Positions 22,823-33,204 of a DNA stretch of 64,000 bases are shown here, piece after piece. The stretch covers positions 18,055,648-18,119,647 of the forward strand of contig CM075765.1 in assembly GCA_037974665.1 (NCBI GenBank), read 5' to 3'. The stretch is from Ehretia macrophylla. Its lineage: Eukaryota; Streptophyta; Magnoliopsida; Boraginales; Ehretiaceae. A model generated the notes under the pieces. That model saw only the letters and a list, made by a program, of their open reading frames with translations, was not told the DNA's origin and ran no database searches. Numbering within the stretch: the first letter of the stretch is position 1; every line of letters starts with the position of its first letter. The translations under genes were made by a program, and so were the position numbers.

Positions 22823-24019
22823 TTAGACAAAATATCTCTTCAAGTGTTCTGCGCGCCATGCATTCTTCAATTGCTTCCCGTATCTGTCGTGGAGGTAGAA
22901 GGTCCCAGGTCGGATTTCTTTCACAATTTCGTACGGTCCCTCCCAGGTCAAGGAGAGCTTGTTACCCGAGCGCGGCAAAAAGATGGCCTTTTTGAGGACG
23001 AGGTCACCAACCTTAATAGGCATAGGCTTGACCTGCCTGGCAAAGGCTCTTTGTATGGCAGTTTTACTGGTTAACATCCTGATTTGAACTTTGGTTCGGA
23101 GCTCTTCAGCGAGGTCGATCTCTTCATGGATTAGGGCTCAATTTATTACTGGATCGTGATGGAGAGTTTTACTGGTCGAAGACCTAATCTCCACTAGTAG
23201 CACTGCTTGAGTACTGAAGGTCAGCTCGAAGGGCGATTCTTCTGTTGTCAAGCTGGTAGTGGTTCGCTATGCCCACAATACCTAGGCCAGAATCGATGCC
23301 CACTGGCCTTCTGCTTTCTCCAGCTTGGTTTTCAAATCCTGCAAAATAATTTGGTTAGTCCTTTCAACTTGGCTATTACTTTGAGGGTAAGCAATAGATG
23401 AGAATCTGAGGTCGATCCCAATCTCAGCACATTTGTCTCGAAAGTATGTACTGTCGAATTGTTTACTGTGGTCGGTAATGATGACCTTTGGTACCCCAAA
23501 TCGGCAAATGATATTCTTCCACACAAAATCCCAAGCTACCTTTTATGTTATTCTAGCAACACCTTCAGCCTCAGGCCATTTGGTAAAGTAGTCTACAACT
23601 ACGAATGCGTGCTTCTTCTGGCCAACACTGGTTGGCAATGGGCCAATGATATCTAGACCCCATTGATAGAATGGCCACGGGCTTATCATCACTGTCAGGT
23701 CTACCGGAGGCTTTCTTTGTATTTTGACGGACCTTTGGCAGGTGTCACACTTTTTAACATACTCTTTGGCATCTTGCTCTAAGGTTGGCCAAAAATAGCC
23801 TTGCCTCAATGCTTTCCGAGCCAGAGCCTTGTTACCCAAGTGGTTTTCACATACCCTTTCGTGGATCTCTCGGAGTACATAGTTTCCCTCCTTGGGCCCA
23901 ACACACTTTAAGAGAGGCCAAGTGTAGGCTCTCTTGTAGAGTTGTCCAGCTACTATGACAAACCTTAAGGCTTGTTTCATGAGTTTCCGAGCTGCTTTTT
24001 CATCCTCCGGGGTTATTCT
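22823..24019 (-). pseudogene. Tat copy A integrase region (fossil)
   Basis: The minus strand encodes an integrase: an HHCC-type zinc finger (ERVCENHLGNKALARKALRQ, CDTCQRSVK), the catalytic core (WGLDIIGPLPTS, IITDHSKQFDS, PQSNSQVERTNQ) and a C-terminal segment (FLPRSGNKLSLTWEGPYEIV). The family enzyme inserts the cDNA into the host chromosome. The region is broken and belongs to the element at 18846-32216. Confidence 0.85.
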
Positions 24020-25300
24020 TGTGAGGCCCGACCTCGATTTACGTGCGATACCTCATTTCGTGTGCCCTAATCTAGATTTACGTGCCTTGACCTAGGTTTA
24101 AGAATTGTGTTCGTTTTGTGTGCCATGCATTGAATTACGTGCATTCATTTAGGGTTGCATGCATTTACTAGAAAAACGTGCATTCGTCTTGTAGTTCGTG
24201 TCCTACCTCATAGTGCGTACCCTAGACCTAGAAAAATGTGCCCTCACGCTAATCAAGAAAGCATCTTGCACGAAGCACTAGGTCATTAATTAATCCTACA
24301 AAATCCACTAACTATTATTAAATTACTAATTCAACCCACTAGAAGACAAAATCTCACAAAAAGCTAGACATTCCTTATTCTTTATTCCTTATTCTTTTTG
24401 CACTTTCAACACACAATTAAATAATGCTCCAAAGATGACACAAAATCAGATTTTTTATAGCCTTGGCTGACCACCACATGAGTTTTATGCTTGCTTGCTC
24501 AATTCAAAATTAATTCTAGACAACTTATGACAATTCTATGACACAAATGCATAAAAAAATTAATCAAAACCTCCTCAAACTCCACCATTCTCGACAATGC
24601 TCCCTTGCCCATGCTAAGTAATTCAAAAACCATGCATCTTGAATACACAAATCTGAAAATTGCAAGCCCCTAGGCCAACAATGCTCCTTTGCCCATCAAA
24701 GCTCTTATTTTTCTTCATTTCTCTCATTTCTTTTCATTCTTCTCTCTCCCTCTCATTCTTCTCTCTCTCTCTCGGCCTTGGCTGAGTTTCTTCCCATCAT
24801 AGCTCATCTTCATCACACCATAGTTAATCAAGACAAGCAACAAGCAAGAAGACTCGATCAAGCTAGCTAGGATGCAAGAATCACACATGCATGCTCCTTG
24901 AGTCACCATTTCGGCCTTGGTGAGTTTACTAGCTTCCATTTCTTTTCTTCTTGTTCTAACCACATGCATGTACTAAGAACTTGGCCACTAAGCTAGGAAA
25001 AATAGAGAGAAATTGGGTGGTGTCTTGGCTAAGCAAGGAAGAAGAAGAAATTTGTGCTTCATCAAATTTTGTGCATCTTCTTGTTGATTTGCTAAGGTGA
25101 GGGCTAAAACCTTTTGAAATCCTTCAAAAATCCACATGCATGCTCTTAAATGTATGTCTTTGCTTCTGTACTTGAGTTATATGTGTGTTCATAAGCTTTT
25201 ACAACCATGCATGGCAAGATTTTGGCTTGAAGATGATGATAGATGAAATCGGGTTTGATGACAACTCTCTGTCTTGTTGTTTCGAGGTGAGTTTGGCTAG

Positions 25301-25670
25301 GCAAATGATATTAAAAATGCATGAAAATTGGTAGGTAACTATTTTTTCCAGTTTTGAACATTTTTCACAGAAATAGGCCAAAGCCAATTTTGACTCTAAG
25401 GTTCTCAAAATGGCAAATCATTAAAATGTGTTCAAAACTGGAAGTCTGGGAAAAATGAAGCAGGTTTTGACAAATGCACTGACCTTGTGGAACAAACAAG
25501 TTTTGACTTAGTAAATGATGTCCCAAATGCATGAAATTTGGCGTGCTACTAGATTTTTCCGTTTTGGACATTTTTGTCAGAAATGGACTAAGGCTAAATC
25601 TGACCCTAAGGACCTCAAAAATGACAATTATCGAAATGTGTGCAAATCTGGACAGTTTTGTGTAATCCCA
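25301..25670. repeat. About 210-bp diverged tandem duplication inside the solo LTR
   Basis: AAATGATATTAAAAATGCAT (from 25303) and AAATGATGTCCCAAATGCAT (from 25513) start two diverged copies that stay alignable for about 150 bp. Confidence 0.6.
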
Positions 25671-26860
25671 CTGTTTTGGCTATAACTATTGATCTCGAAC
25701 TTCAAATGATGCAAGGTTTGTTTCTGATTTTAGTTCACTTCTTAAGCTTTAATTTGACATCTTATTCACTAGAATTGGAGATTGTTTGCTTGTCTTAATG
25801 ATTGTGATAAAACAGCCTATTGCAGTAAGGGTTTCACTTAGTGTTATGCTTAGAAAAATTGTTGTAACTTCTCTTGTTGAATTAATTGCTTGGGATTGTG
25901 GCTTTGGGATGTTGTGTGGACTGTTTTGAATACTTGGGGATGTTTGAATTAATTGATGTATGGCTTGAGATTGACTTTGAGTTGACTTGGGGCTTAATTG
26001 CACGGGTAAGCACGAAATGGAAACCCTAGTGACTAGGCGAACTTGCTAAGTGTTGATCCTTTGAATATTGAGTGTAATTATATGTTTAGTAGGCTCCCTG
26101 TAGTTGCCTTATAGCCCTAAATATGATTTTGATTGGTTGCATGTTGACAAATAGGCCTTTCTTGCATCCGAACCACGTAGATTGTTGTTGCATGTTGAAT
26201 AACCTTATTATTTGATTACGTGGACATTGAAATGAGTTATTTGACCTGATTTACGTGTGTTACATGTGGCTGCCCGTTTAATGTTCATATAACTCCATAT
26301 GCTTTTCAAGTGAAATTACTTGTCTATTCGTGCCTTGCTTGTTTACTTGTCAATGTGCAATCTTATGACTGTCCGGAGGCAACCTACTTTGTTGTCCTCC
26401 TAATGTGATATATTAAATGTCATAAATGTGCATTGCATACAAGGTTGCAACCTTTCATTCTAGCGTGGTAGCGTTCACGCACACCAGGCGGTATCGGGCT
26501 TGCCGGTACAACCGTGACTACCATTGTCCAATTCCTTTTCTCGCTTGGGGGTTAGACTTCCTCGGAGAGTTGGGTCATAGGATTTTGGAGTACATCTGGA
26601 GTACACCCACTTGGCGTATTAAGGGGATGATTTGAAGTCGGCCGCAACAACTGAGAGCAAAAAGCTCACCGTATCCTTTTTCTATATGTATAAGTACTCT
26701 CGCTTGGTTCCTTGAGGACCTCGGGGAGGAAAGACTGGTAATTATGTTCCTTTACTTTATATTATTGTTATGTACTTAATTGTGTTATATTCATGCTTGC
26801 AAAATGATTTTCATAAGTTGAACCGAAAAATGAGTTTCAAAACCTATTTCTCGTTCCCCC

Positions 26861-26924
26861 TCGCTGAGTTCATAAGGACTCACCCTCTTTTATCGCTGAG
26901 TTCATAAGGACTCACCCTCTTTTA
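26861..26924. repeat. Exact 32-bp tandem duplication inside the solo LTR
   Basis: Two identical 32-bp units start at 26861 and 26893, each beginning TCGCTGAGTTCATAAGGACT. Their identity implies a recent duplication or conversion. Confidence 0.85.
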
Positions 26925-27629
26925 TCATCTCAGGTAAAAAAGATCAAGAACAGGTACCTGAGGATGATGTACCTAATGATGATTCCTTGGAGTGATTGCC
27001 TGTCCTATGTGCTTTGCGTGATTATGGCTATTTGTGAACTATGCTACTTGAAGACTATTTCTTTTCATGTTGCTCAATGTTTGTAATGTAAAAGACCCCC
27101 GTTGTAATTTGGGGTCTAATTTTGGGTTGTACTGATATTTACTAAACAGACACTAGACACTACTATGATCGTTTTGCTATTATTACTGCTAGTATCTATC
27201 ATAGGATTATGACGTATCAGGTATGGACTAAGTAAACGAATCTAGCCAATCTTAAACAGGTACTCGCTATTAAGCTAAGATCAACAGGTACTTTATAACG
27301 AGGATTAACAAACAAACGAGACATAGTATCATGCTAGGTTATTAATCAAACGTGACATCGAGATAGATACTAGGCGTTTCAAGTGATGATAAATAGTAAT
27401 CCTAGTTAGAAATGAATTGAGATTGAAAAATTTGAGGCGTTTAGAGAATTAGGTCAAACCAAAGAGCCCAATTACAACCGTTATGCTGCCGGTTTTCTGA
27501 AAAATTTTGGAGTTTAGGCTAAACATTAAGTGTTAAATTTTCATGAATGATTAAGTACGAGACGAGACTTGAATGTTTAGATCACACCCTAGTCTAACCT
27601 TATAGGCCGGGTTGGGGTGTGACAATTCC

Positions 27630-28517
27630 CCCCTCCAAGTAGTCCATGATTGGTTTGGTCCAATCTGGGCTTAAATTGAGCTCAGCCACGGCAGGTCTTC
27701 CTAACTGAATACTAGGTTCGAAGACTTCTTCTATGTGGACCAGTGCAGGTCGGCTTCCTCTCAAAGCCAACTTGGATAAAGCATCAGCTTTCATATTTTC
27801 CTCCCTCGGGATTTGCTGTACTGTGAACCTTTTGAGCCCTGAGGTCAAATCCTTAACTTTATTGAGGTAGGCCAGCATAGCATTGTCCTTGGCTTCGAAA
27901 TCTCCTGATATCTGACTAGCAACCAATTGAGAGTCGGTACTCAAGTCAATTGTTTATGCCCCGAGCTGAGCCTCAATTTTTAATCCCGCAATCACTGCCT
28001 CGTACTCAGCCTCATTATTAGATGCCGAGAAGGCAAACTTGAAGGGGTATTGGTGCTCATGCCAGGTTGGGTCGAGGATGACCATTCCAGCTCTACTTCC
28101 AGACTTCCCTGATGCCCTATCCACATGGACCTTCCACACATCCTCCGAGTCATGCTCGGCTCGACCAGTACATTCCACCACAAAATCCTCGATGGCTTAG
28201 GCTTTGATGGCTGTTCTGGGTTGGTAGGCGATGTCAAATTGACTCAGCTCGACTGTCCATTTCAACAGCCTACCCAACGCCTCCGGTTTGTGCATGATGG
28301 ACCTGAGTGGGGCGCCCATCATTACCTTAATTAGGTGAGCATCAAAGTATGGCTTCAGCTTCCTTGCCACCGTGACGAGCGCGAGGGAGTGTTTTTCCAA
28401 GGAAGAATACCTCACTTTGGCCCCTTGCAAGGTTTTGCTGACATAATAGACCGGTTTTTGGTCCTTCCCTTCTTTGCAGACTAGTGCCGCCGCTACTGCT
28501 ATCCTTAAGCATGCCAA
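27630..28517 (-). pseudogene. Tat copy A dual RNase H region (fossil)
   Basis: The minus strand encodes a retroviral-type RNase H remnant (about 28517-28197, with KPVYYVSKTLQGAKVRYSSL). A second, archaeal-type RNase H follows (about 28181-27630, with VHVDRASGKSGSRAGMVI and NNEAEYEAVIAGLKIEAQLG). The second domain is the defining feature of the Tat lineage. Both are broken parts of the element. Confidence 0.85.
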
Positions 28518-28699
28518 GTATAGTACCAGCTCCTCCCCTACGTCAGGTCGGGATAGCAGGGGTGGCGAAGTTAGGTACCTTTTTAGCTCTTGGAAGGCGT
28601 TCTGGCATTCCGTAGTTCATTCAAAATTCTTAGAATTCCTCAATATTTTGAACAGAGGAGCACACTTGTCGGCTGACATGGATATGAATCTGCTCAATG

Positions 28700-29610
28700 C
28701 CGCAACTTTTCCCGCAAGCACCTGGACTTCTTTCACGCAGGTTGGCAGTGCCAAGTCAAGTATCGCCTGAACCTTCTCCGGGTTGGCTTATTTTCCCGAG
28801 CCGTGACCATAAAACCCAAAAACTTTCCCGCTTTGACGCCGAATGCACACTTTTTCAGGTTTGGTTTTATCCCAAAGTACTCCATCATGGCGAAGGCTTC
28901 AGCCAGGTCGGTCACATGGTCTTCTGCCCTCCTACTCTTGACCAACATGTCATCTACATAGATCTCCATATTTCGGCTAATCAGGTTCTTGAAAACCTTT
29001 TTCACCATCCGAGTGTAGGTAGCTCCAGCATTCTTAAGGTTAAAAGGCATGACCTTATACTAGTAGAGACCTTTATTGGTGGTAAAGGCAATTTTTTCTT
29101 TGTTCCCGGGAGCCATCTTAATCTGGTTGTAGCCTTTAAAGGCATCCATGAAAGAGAGTAGCTCGAACCCAGAAGTGGCATCTACCATCTAATCAATTCG
29201 AGGTAGGGGAAAGTGGTCCTTAGGGCAAGCTTTATTGAGGTAAGTGAAGTCAATACACAATCTCTATCCGCCTGAGAACTTGGTCACTAGTACCACGTTG
29301 GATAACCAGGTCGGGTACTGAATTTCCTTTATGTCGCATGCATCTACCAACTTATCAACCTCTTCTGCTATGATTTGTTACTTATCATAATGGAAGTGCC
29401 TACGCTTTTGTTTTACCGGATAGTGATTTGGGTCGGCATTCAGGTGATGCTTAATCACAACCGAGTCAAAACATGTCATGTCAGAAGCAGACCATGCAAA
29501 TATATGTTCATTTTTCAGAAGAAATTGGCTTATACCTTTCTTGAGGTCATCAGAAAGTTCACTCCCGATCTTCGCTCTCTTTATTTCATCAGAGAGCTCC
29601 ACCTCTTGAA
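28700..29610 (-). pseudogene. Tat copy A reverse transcriptase region (fossil)
   Basis: The minus strand encodes RT motifs, including MPFNLKNAGATYTRMV and the active-site context MEIYVDDMLVKS. The family enzyme copies the element RNA to DNA. The region is broken. Confidence 0.85.
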
Positions 29611-29776
29611 GGTCTTAAGCTGGGCTTCTTCTCTTGGCATCCCTCTTCTCCTCGAGCAAATCTGGTCCTCAGCCAACATGATATTTGGGGCGAAAGGAGC
29701 TTTCATTGCACTCTCAAGCCGAGAGCTGAGCTCCTCAGATGGTAGCTGTGTTGCCTAGGGTCGGGAACTTCAAGGC

Positions 29777-30256
29777 CTAATGGTAAGTTGAAGGAATGAC
29801 CCTGAAATGATTGAGTGTCACCCGACCCAAGATCCCATTGTAAGTGGAGTTGCAATCCATCACAATGAAGTTCGCTTGCATCGAAACCCACTTGTCTTTG
29901 TCTTCCAACTTCAGCGGGAGATTGATGACCCATTCGGCTCGGTGGGCTTGTCCGGTGAAACCAGCTAAGGTGCCCCTCAATGGCTTGAGTTGGCTCATGT
30001 CCAACCCCATCTGCTCAAATGCGCTCAAGAATAGGATTTCTACCGAGCTCCCGGTGTCCACTATCAGTCTCTTCACGGTGAAGTTGGCTATTTCAGCCCT
30101 AATCACCAATGGGTCATCATGGGGCAATATCACCCCATCCAAGTCTTCTAAGGAGAAAGTGAGCTCGTCCATCTCTGTGACCGGACCCCGTACCGGCCCA
30201 TACTTCCTTCCAGTCCGATCATAACCCTTCCTACCAGCCGAGGTCTCCCCACCCAC
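29777..30256 (-). pseudogene. Tat copy A protease region (fossil)
   Basis: The minus strand encodes a retropepsin-type aspartic protease with the active-site motif LIVDTGSSVEILF. It is followed by FIVMDCNSTYNGILGRV, the ILGR segment typical of plant gypsy proteases. Confidence 0.85.
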
Positions 30257-30299
30257 GCCAATCCTTCTGCGATGGTCGCGATCACAGCCAAACGTCCAC

Positions 30300-31701
30300 C
30301 CCCAGCCTGGCGCCTGGGTAGACTTCTCTATTTATCTCTCTGATCGTGATTCTGGGTCGACTATTGGTCTACATACCTCTGGAGGTGACCCAGGGCTATC
30401 AGTGCCTCGATCTCCTATTTCAAATCTTTGCACTCCTCGGTGGTGTGGCCGTAATCCATATGGTAGCAGCAATATTTGGTCCTATTACACTTCTCAGGTC
30501 GGCTTTTCATCCTCGACGCCGAAGGTAGGTGGTTCTGGTACTGGATCTCCATCACGATTAAGGGGAGGGAACATGGTGAACCGGGGGTTCTGTTTTGGCT
30601 GTTGAAGCTACTTGCCTCGGTCATTTTGGGCCTTACTCCTAGGTTGGCCTCGGAAGGTCTCTCCCTTTTTCTCGGCTTCTTTCTTCTGGTCGTCGTCCTT
30701 CTTCGCCTGATGGATTTCTTCAGAGTGTATATACCTTTTTTCCCGTACCATCAGCTCGACTACGGTATCCACGGGTTTGATAGCCAAGGAGGATATGAGG
30801 GGGCCCGACCTGAGCCCACTTTGGTAAGCCATTAATGCCATGGAGTCCTCCAGGTTAGGGATTCTGAGGGACTCTTCATTGAATCGTGCTGTGTAAGCCC
30901 TCAAACTTTTTTCCTTATGCTGCTTCACCGACAACAATGTTGAAGTATGACGGGTTGCACGTCAGCTTCCCGCGAAGCGGGACAGGAAAGCCTCAGCCAG
31001 CTGATGAAAACTTGCAATAGAGCCGGGATGAAGTTTTTGGAACCAGTCCAAGGCATTGCCAACCAGGGTGGTCGGAAATGTCTTCGTCTTCATCAGGTCG
31101 GTCATATCATGCAAAGTCATATGGTGATCAAAGTTGAGCAGGTGGCTGGCTGGGTCTCCGCCCCCATTATAACTGCCAAGTGGGGCATCCGGTTGCCGGT
31201 GGGCAATGGCGTGGCCAGTACCTCGGGAGAGAGTGGGCTTACACCGAGCTGGTTAATGATCTTGGCTATGGCAGCTGCGGTCTTGGCCTGCTCGGGGTCA
31301 GCGTGTGCCGTCCTTTTTTCTTTCGCCTCCTCAGGTCTCACCATCGGCTCCAAGAAGCCCTCTTCATCTTGCACCTGTTTTTGCCTTGGGGCTGGGATGC
31401 GGAACTGTGGACGCATGGGCTGCGGCGTAGCTGCTGGCAGAGCCAAGGGGTCCGCAGCTAGCCGGGCTACCTGCTCCTTAAGTTTCTCAAACATCCTGAG
31501 CATCATCCTCATCTCTGATGACAGGCTGGAGTTGAGGTCTTCATCTGTCGATGGGTTGGTTTGTGAGGCTAAGTGTATACATTGGCTCGTTCTAACGTCG
31601 GTTTGGGTTGGGTCTTGGCTAGGCACTTGCGTGGTTTCGAGCTCCCCATCTGAGTTGGGCGAGTCCTCTACCGGTGTGATGTAGCTTCTTGTTTGTACCA
31701 T
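30300..31701 (-). pseudogene. Tat copy A gag region (fossil)
   Basis: The minus strand starts MVQTRSYITPVEDSPNSDGE at 31701, about 50 bp after the primer-binding site. It continues through a helical gag core (MLSVKQHKEKSLRAYTARFN) toward a Cys/His stretch (CCYHMDYGHTTEECKDLK) near 30.42 kb that looks like a zinc knuckle. It encodes the virus-like particle protein in intact relatives. It is broken here. Copy B carries the same region at 9370-10880. Confidence 0.85.
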
Positions 31702-31749
31702 GATGGTTTCTCAATGAGTGGTGGGAAAAGTGACATAAAGAACTCGTTC

Positions 31750-31768
31750 CTACAAACGGCGCCAAACT
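31750..31768 (-). other. Primer-binding site of Tat copy A
   Basis: Read on the minus strand, TTTGGCGCCGTTTGTAGGA begins directly after the 5' LTR. It has the TGGCGCCG form usual for Tat elements. Confidence 0.7.
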
Positions 31769-32216
31769 ATCGAGGTTGGGAATCTCGCAGTTGAGGTTGG
31801 ATGGCTACTCCCGCCGAGCTGGATTTCTGGGTCGGCTACTTGACCTGGATTTTCGGGTCAGCTGCTAGACCTGCACAAGGAAAAGACGGGGTGATAACTC
31901 GAATTTTTCTCTCGGGCGTGCAAATAATTAGTATTTCCGAGCTGGAGGAGTAGCTGAGAGCATTTAATGACGAGTTATCTAAGAAATGAAGGGGTAGAGC
32001 TCTATTTATACTAAATTCGGATCTGACAGTATTTAATGCGGTGTAACTTTATATCCCATTAGAATAACTGGCGCGCAGGTCGGAGTTTTCCTGGGGCGGG
32101 GTAAGGTCGGATCAACATCCGGATTGAGCATTAGCTGAATACGCTGACCTTGATCCTAGTTGGCCAGCCTCAACTTGGTACAAATACCTTATCTCAGCTC
32201 GGAACTCTCTTGTCAA
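31769..32216 (-). repeat. 5' LTR of Tat copy A (about 448 bp)
   Basis: It matches the 3' LTR end to end but is shorter because of a gap in the middle. It is bounded by the primer-binding site on the left and the target duplication CTTGT on the right. Confidence 0.88.
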
Positions 32217-33204
32217 CTTGTGTTTAATAGTCAGATCACCCGGTTATGATTATTCATATGACCCCAAGACGTCATGTGTCAAGTCTCCAGAAAAACTTAG
32301 AAAAAAACTATAATCGATGGATTGACCGTAACTTGCTCTTGGGAGTTATGGAGTCATCAGGTGAAATCTAGTATCATTTTTATTTTTTTGGTCAGGGAAA
32401 TGTACCATCATTATTACTATTATTATTATTATTATTGTTTTGGTCGAAAATGTACCATCACTAGACATATAAGAAAGTGTACAAGGTTCTTACTTTAGTT
32501 AGTCATCTGTATAGCTTCTAGAGGTTTCTGCACCAACTTAGATCATAAAATCAGAAAATTTTCACATGGGTTGTTGTTCATTTTAATATTTTTTATGAAG
32601 CATGCATAACTTTTTCTCATGATTTCTTGAAACATGTGCGTAGCTGGGTCAATCTTTGGTACAAAATAACAATTTTGAATTGTCTTCCTCATTCTTTTGA
32701 ACCAAGCTATGAGGCAATACTTATCAAAGGAAAACAATCAATTTGCAATCTGGAAAAGTTGAGATTTGGAGTAATTATAGGTAGCAATTTGCAGATTTTG
32801 ATTTAGAATGATTATAGGTATTAAACATGTGAATAATTAGAAATCAGTTTATTTCCTTAGAATAGAACTTTATTACTCGTATAAATCTCTTGTATCACTA
32901 GACAAAAAAATATACAGAGCAATATATACAAAGTTTCTCCATCACGTTTGCTTCTTCCTTCACTATTTTAACAATACTTGATTTTCTTCCCTCGTGAAAA
33001 AGCATCAAAAAGCATTTTCTCCCATTTTATTTCTTCTTTAGGTAAATTGCATCACAAATCACTGAATTTTTAGAAAATTTTAAATTACTCGCTAAACTTT
33101 TTTCTTAGATTGCTGCTAAACAATTTTTTTTTTTTGGTTATAATTATTCATCTCTTTTGATTTTTGAGTTAATTTTAACAAATTTTCATTTTTAGGTGGA
33201 CAAA
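32217..33204. other. AT-rich intergenic DNA
   Basis: An ATT trinucleotide run lies near 32408-32437. I see no gene. This is the right flank of Tat copy A and rejoins the sequence left of 18841. Confidence 0.5.

Larger units (their letters stand above)
24020..27624 (+). mobile_element. Solo LTR, about 3.6 kb, Tekay/Del-like chromovirus type, inside Tat copy A
   Basis: A single TG...CA unit begins TGTGAGGCCCGACC and ends GGTTGGGGTGTGACA. It is flanked by ATTCT (24015-24019) and ATTCC (27625-27629), a 5-bp duplication with one mismatch. The flanking Tat integrase and RNase H sequences are contiguous in the expected order, so the unit is a clean insertion. No gag-pol is present. A motif with CTCGCTGAGTT and ACTCACCC near 26861-26924 and TGTAAAAGACCCCCGTTGTAA-like text near 27085 recall long chromovirus (Tekay/Del) LTRs. 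Assignment is from memory of such LTRs and needs a library search. A solo LTR normally forms by recombination between the two LTRs of a full element. Confidence 0.75.
18846..32216 (-). mobile_element. Tat-clade Ty3/gypsy element, copy A, complete ends, decayed
   Basis: A full-length minus-strand element with two LTRs (5' at 31769-32216, 3' at 18846-19322) is flanked by the perfect 5-bp duplication CTTGT (18841-18845 and 32217-32221). In minus-strand order it has a primer-binding site, gag (about 31.7-30.3 kb), protease (30.26-29.78), RT (29.6-28.7), RNase H (28.5-28.2), a second archaeal-type RNase H (28.2-27.6) and integrase (24.0-22.8). A plus-strand accessory gene block follows at 19.5-22.1 kb. 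The second RNase H and the antisense accessory gene are Tat hallmarks. A 3.6-kb solo LTR sits between the second RNase H and integrase. The coding part is broken in roughly ten places. The LTRs differ at about one site in nine by eye, suggesting several million years; C-to-T decay may inflate this. Confidence 0.92.

Noticed and set aside
24724-26003. Minus-strand ORFs inside the long solo LTR
   Set aside because: Low-complexity or unrelated to any protein; inside an LTR.
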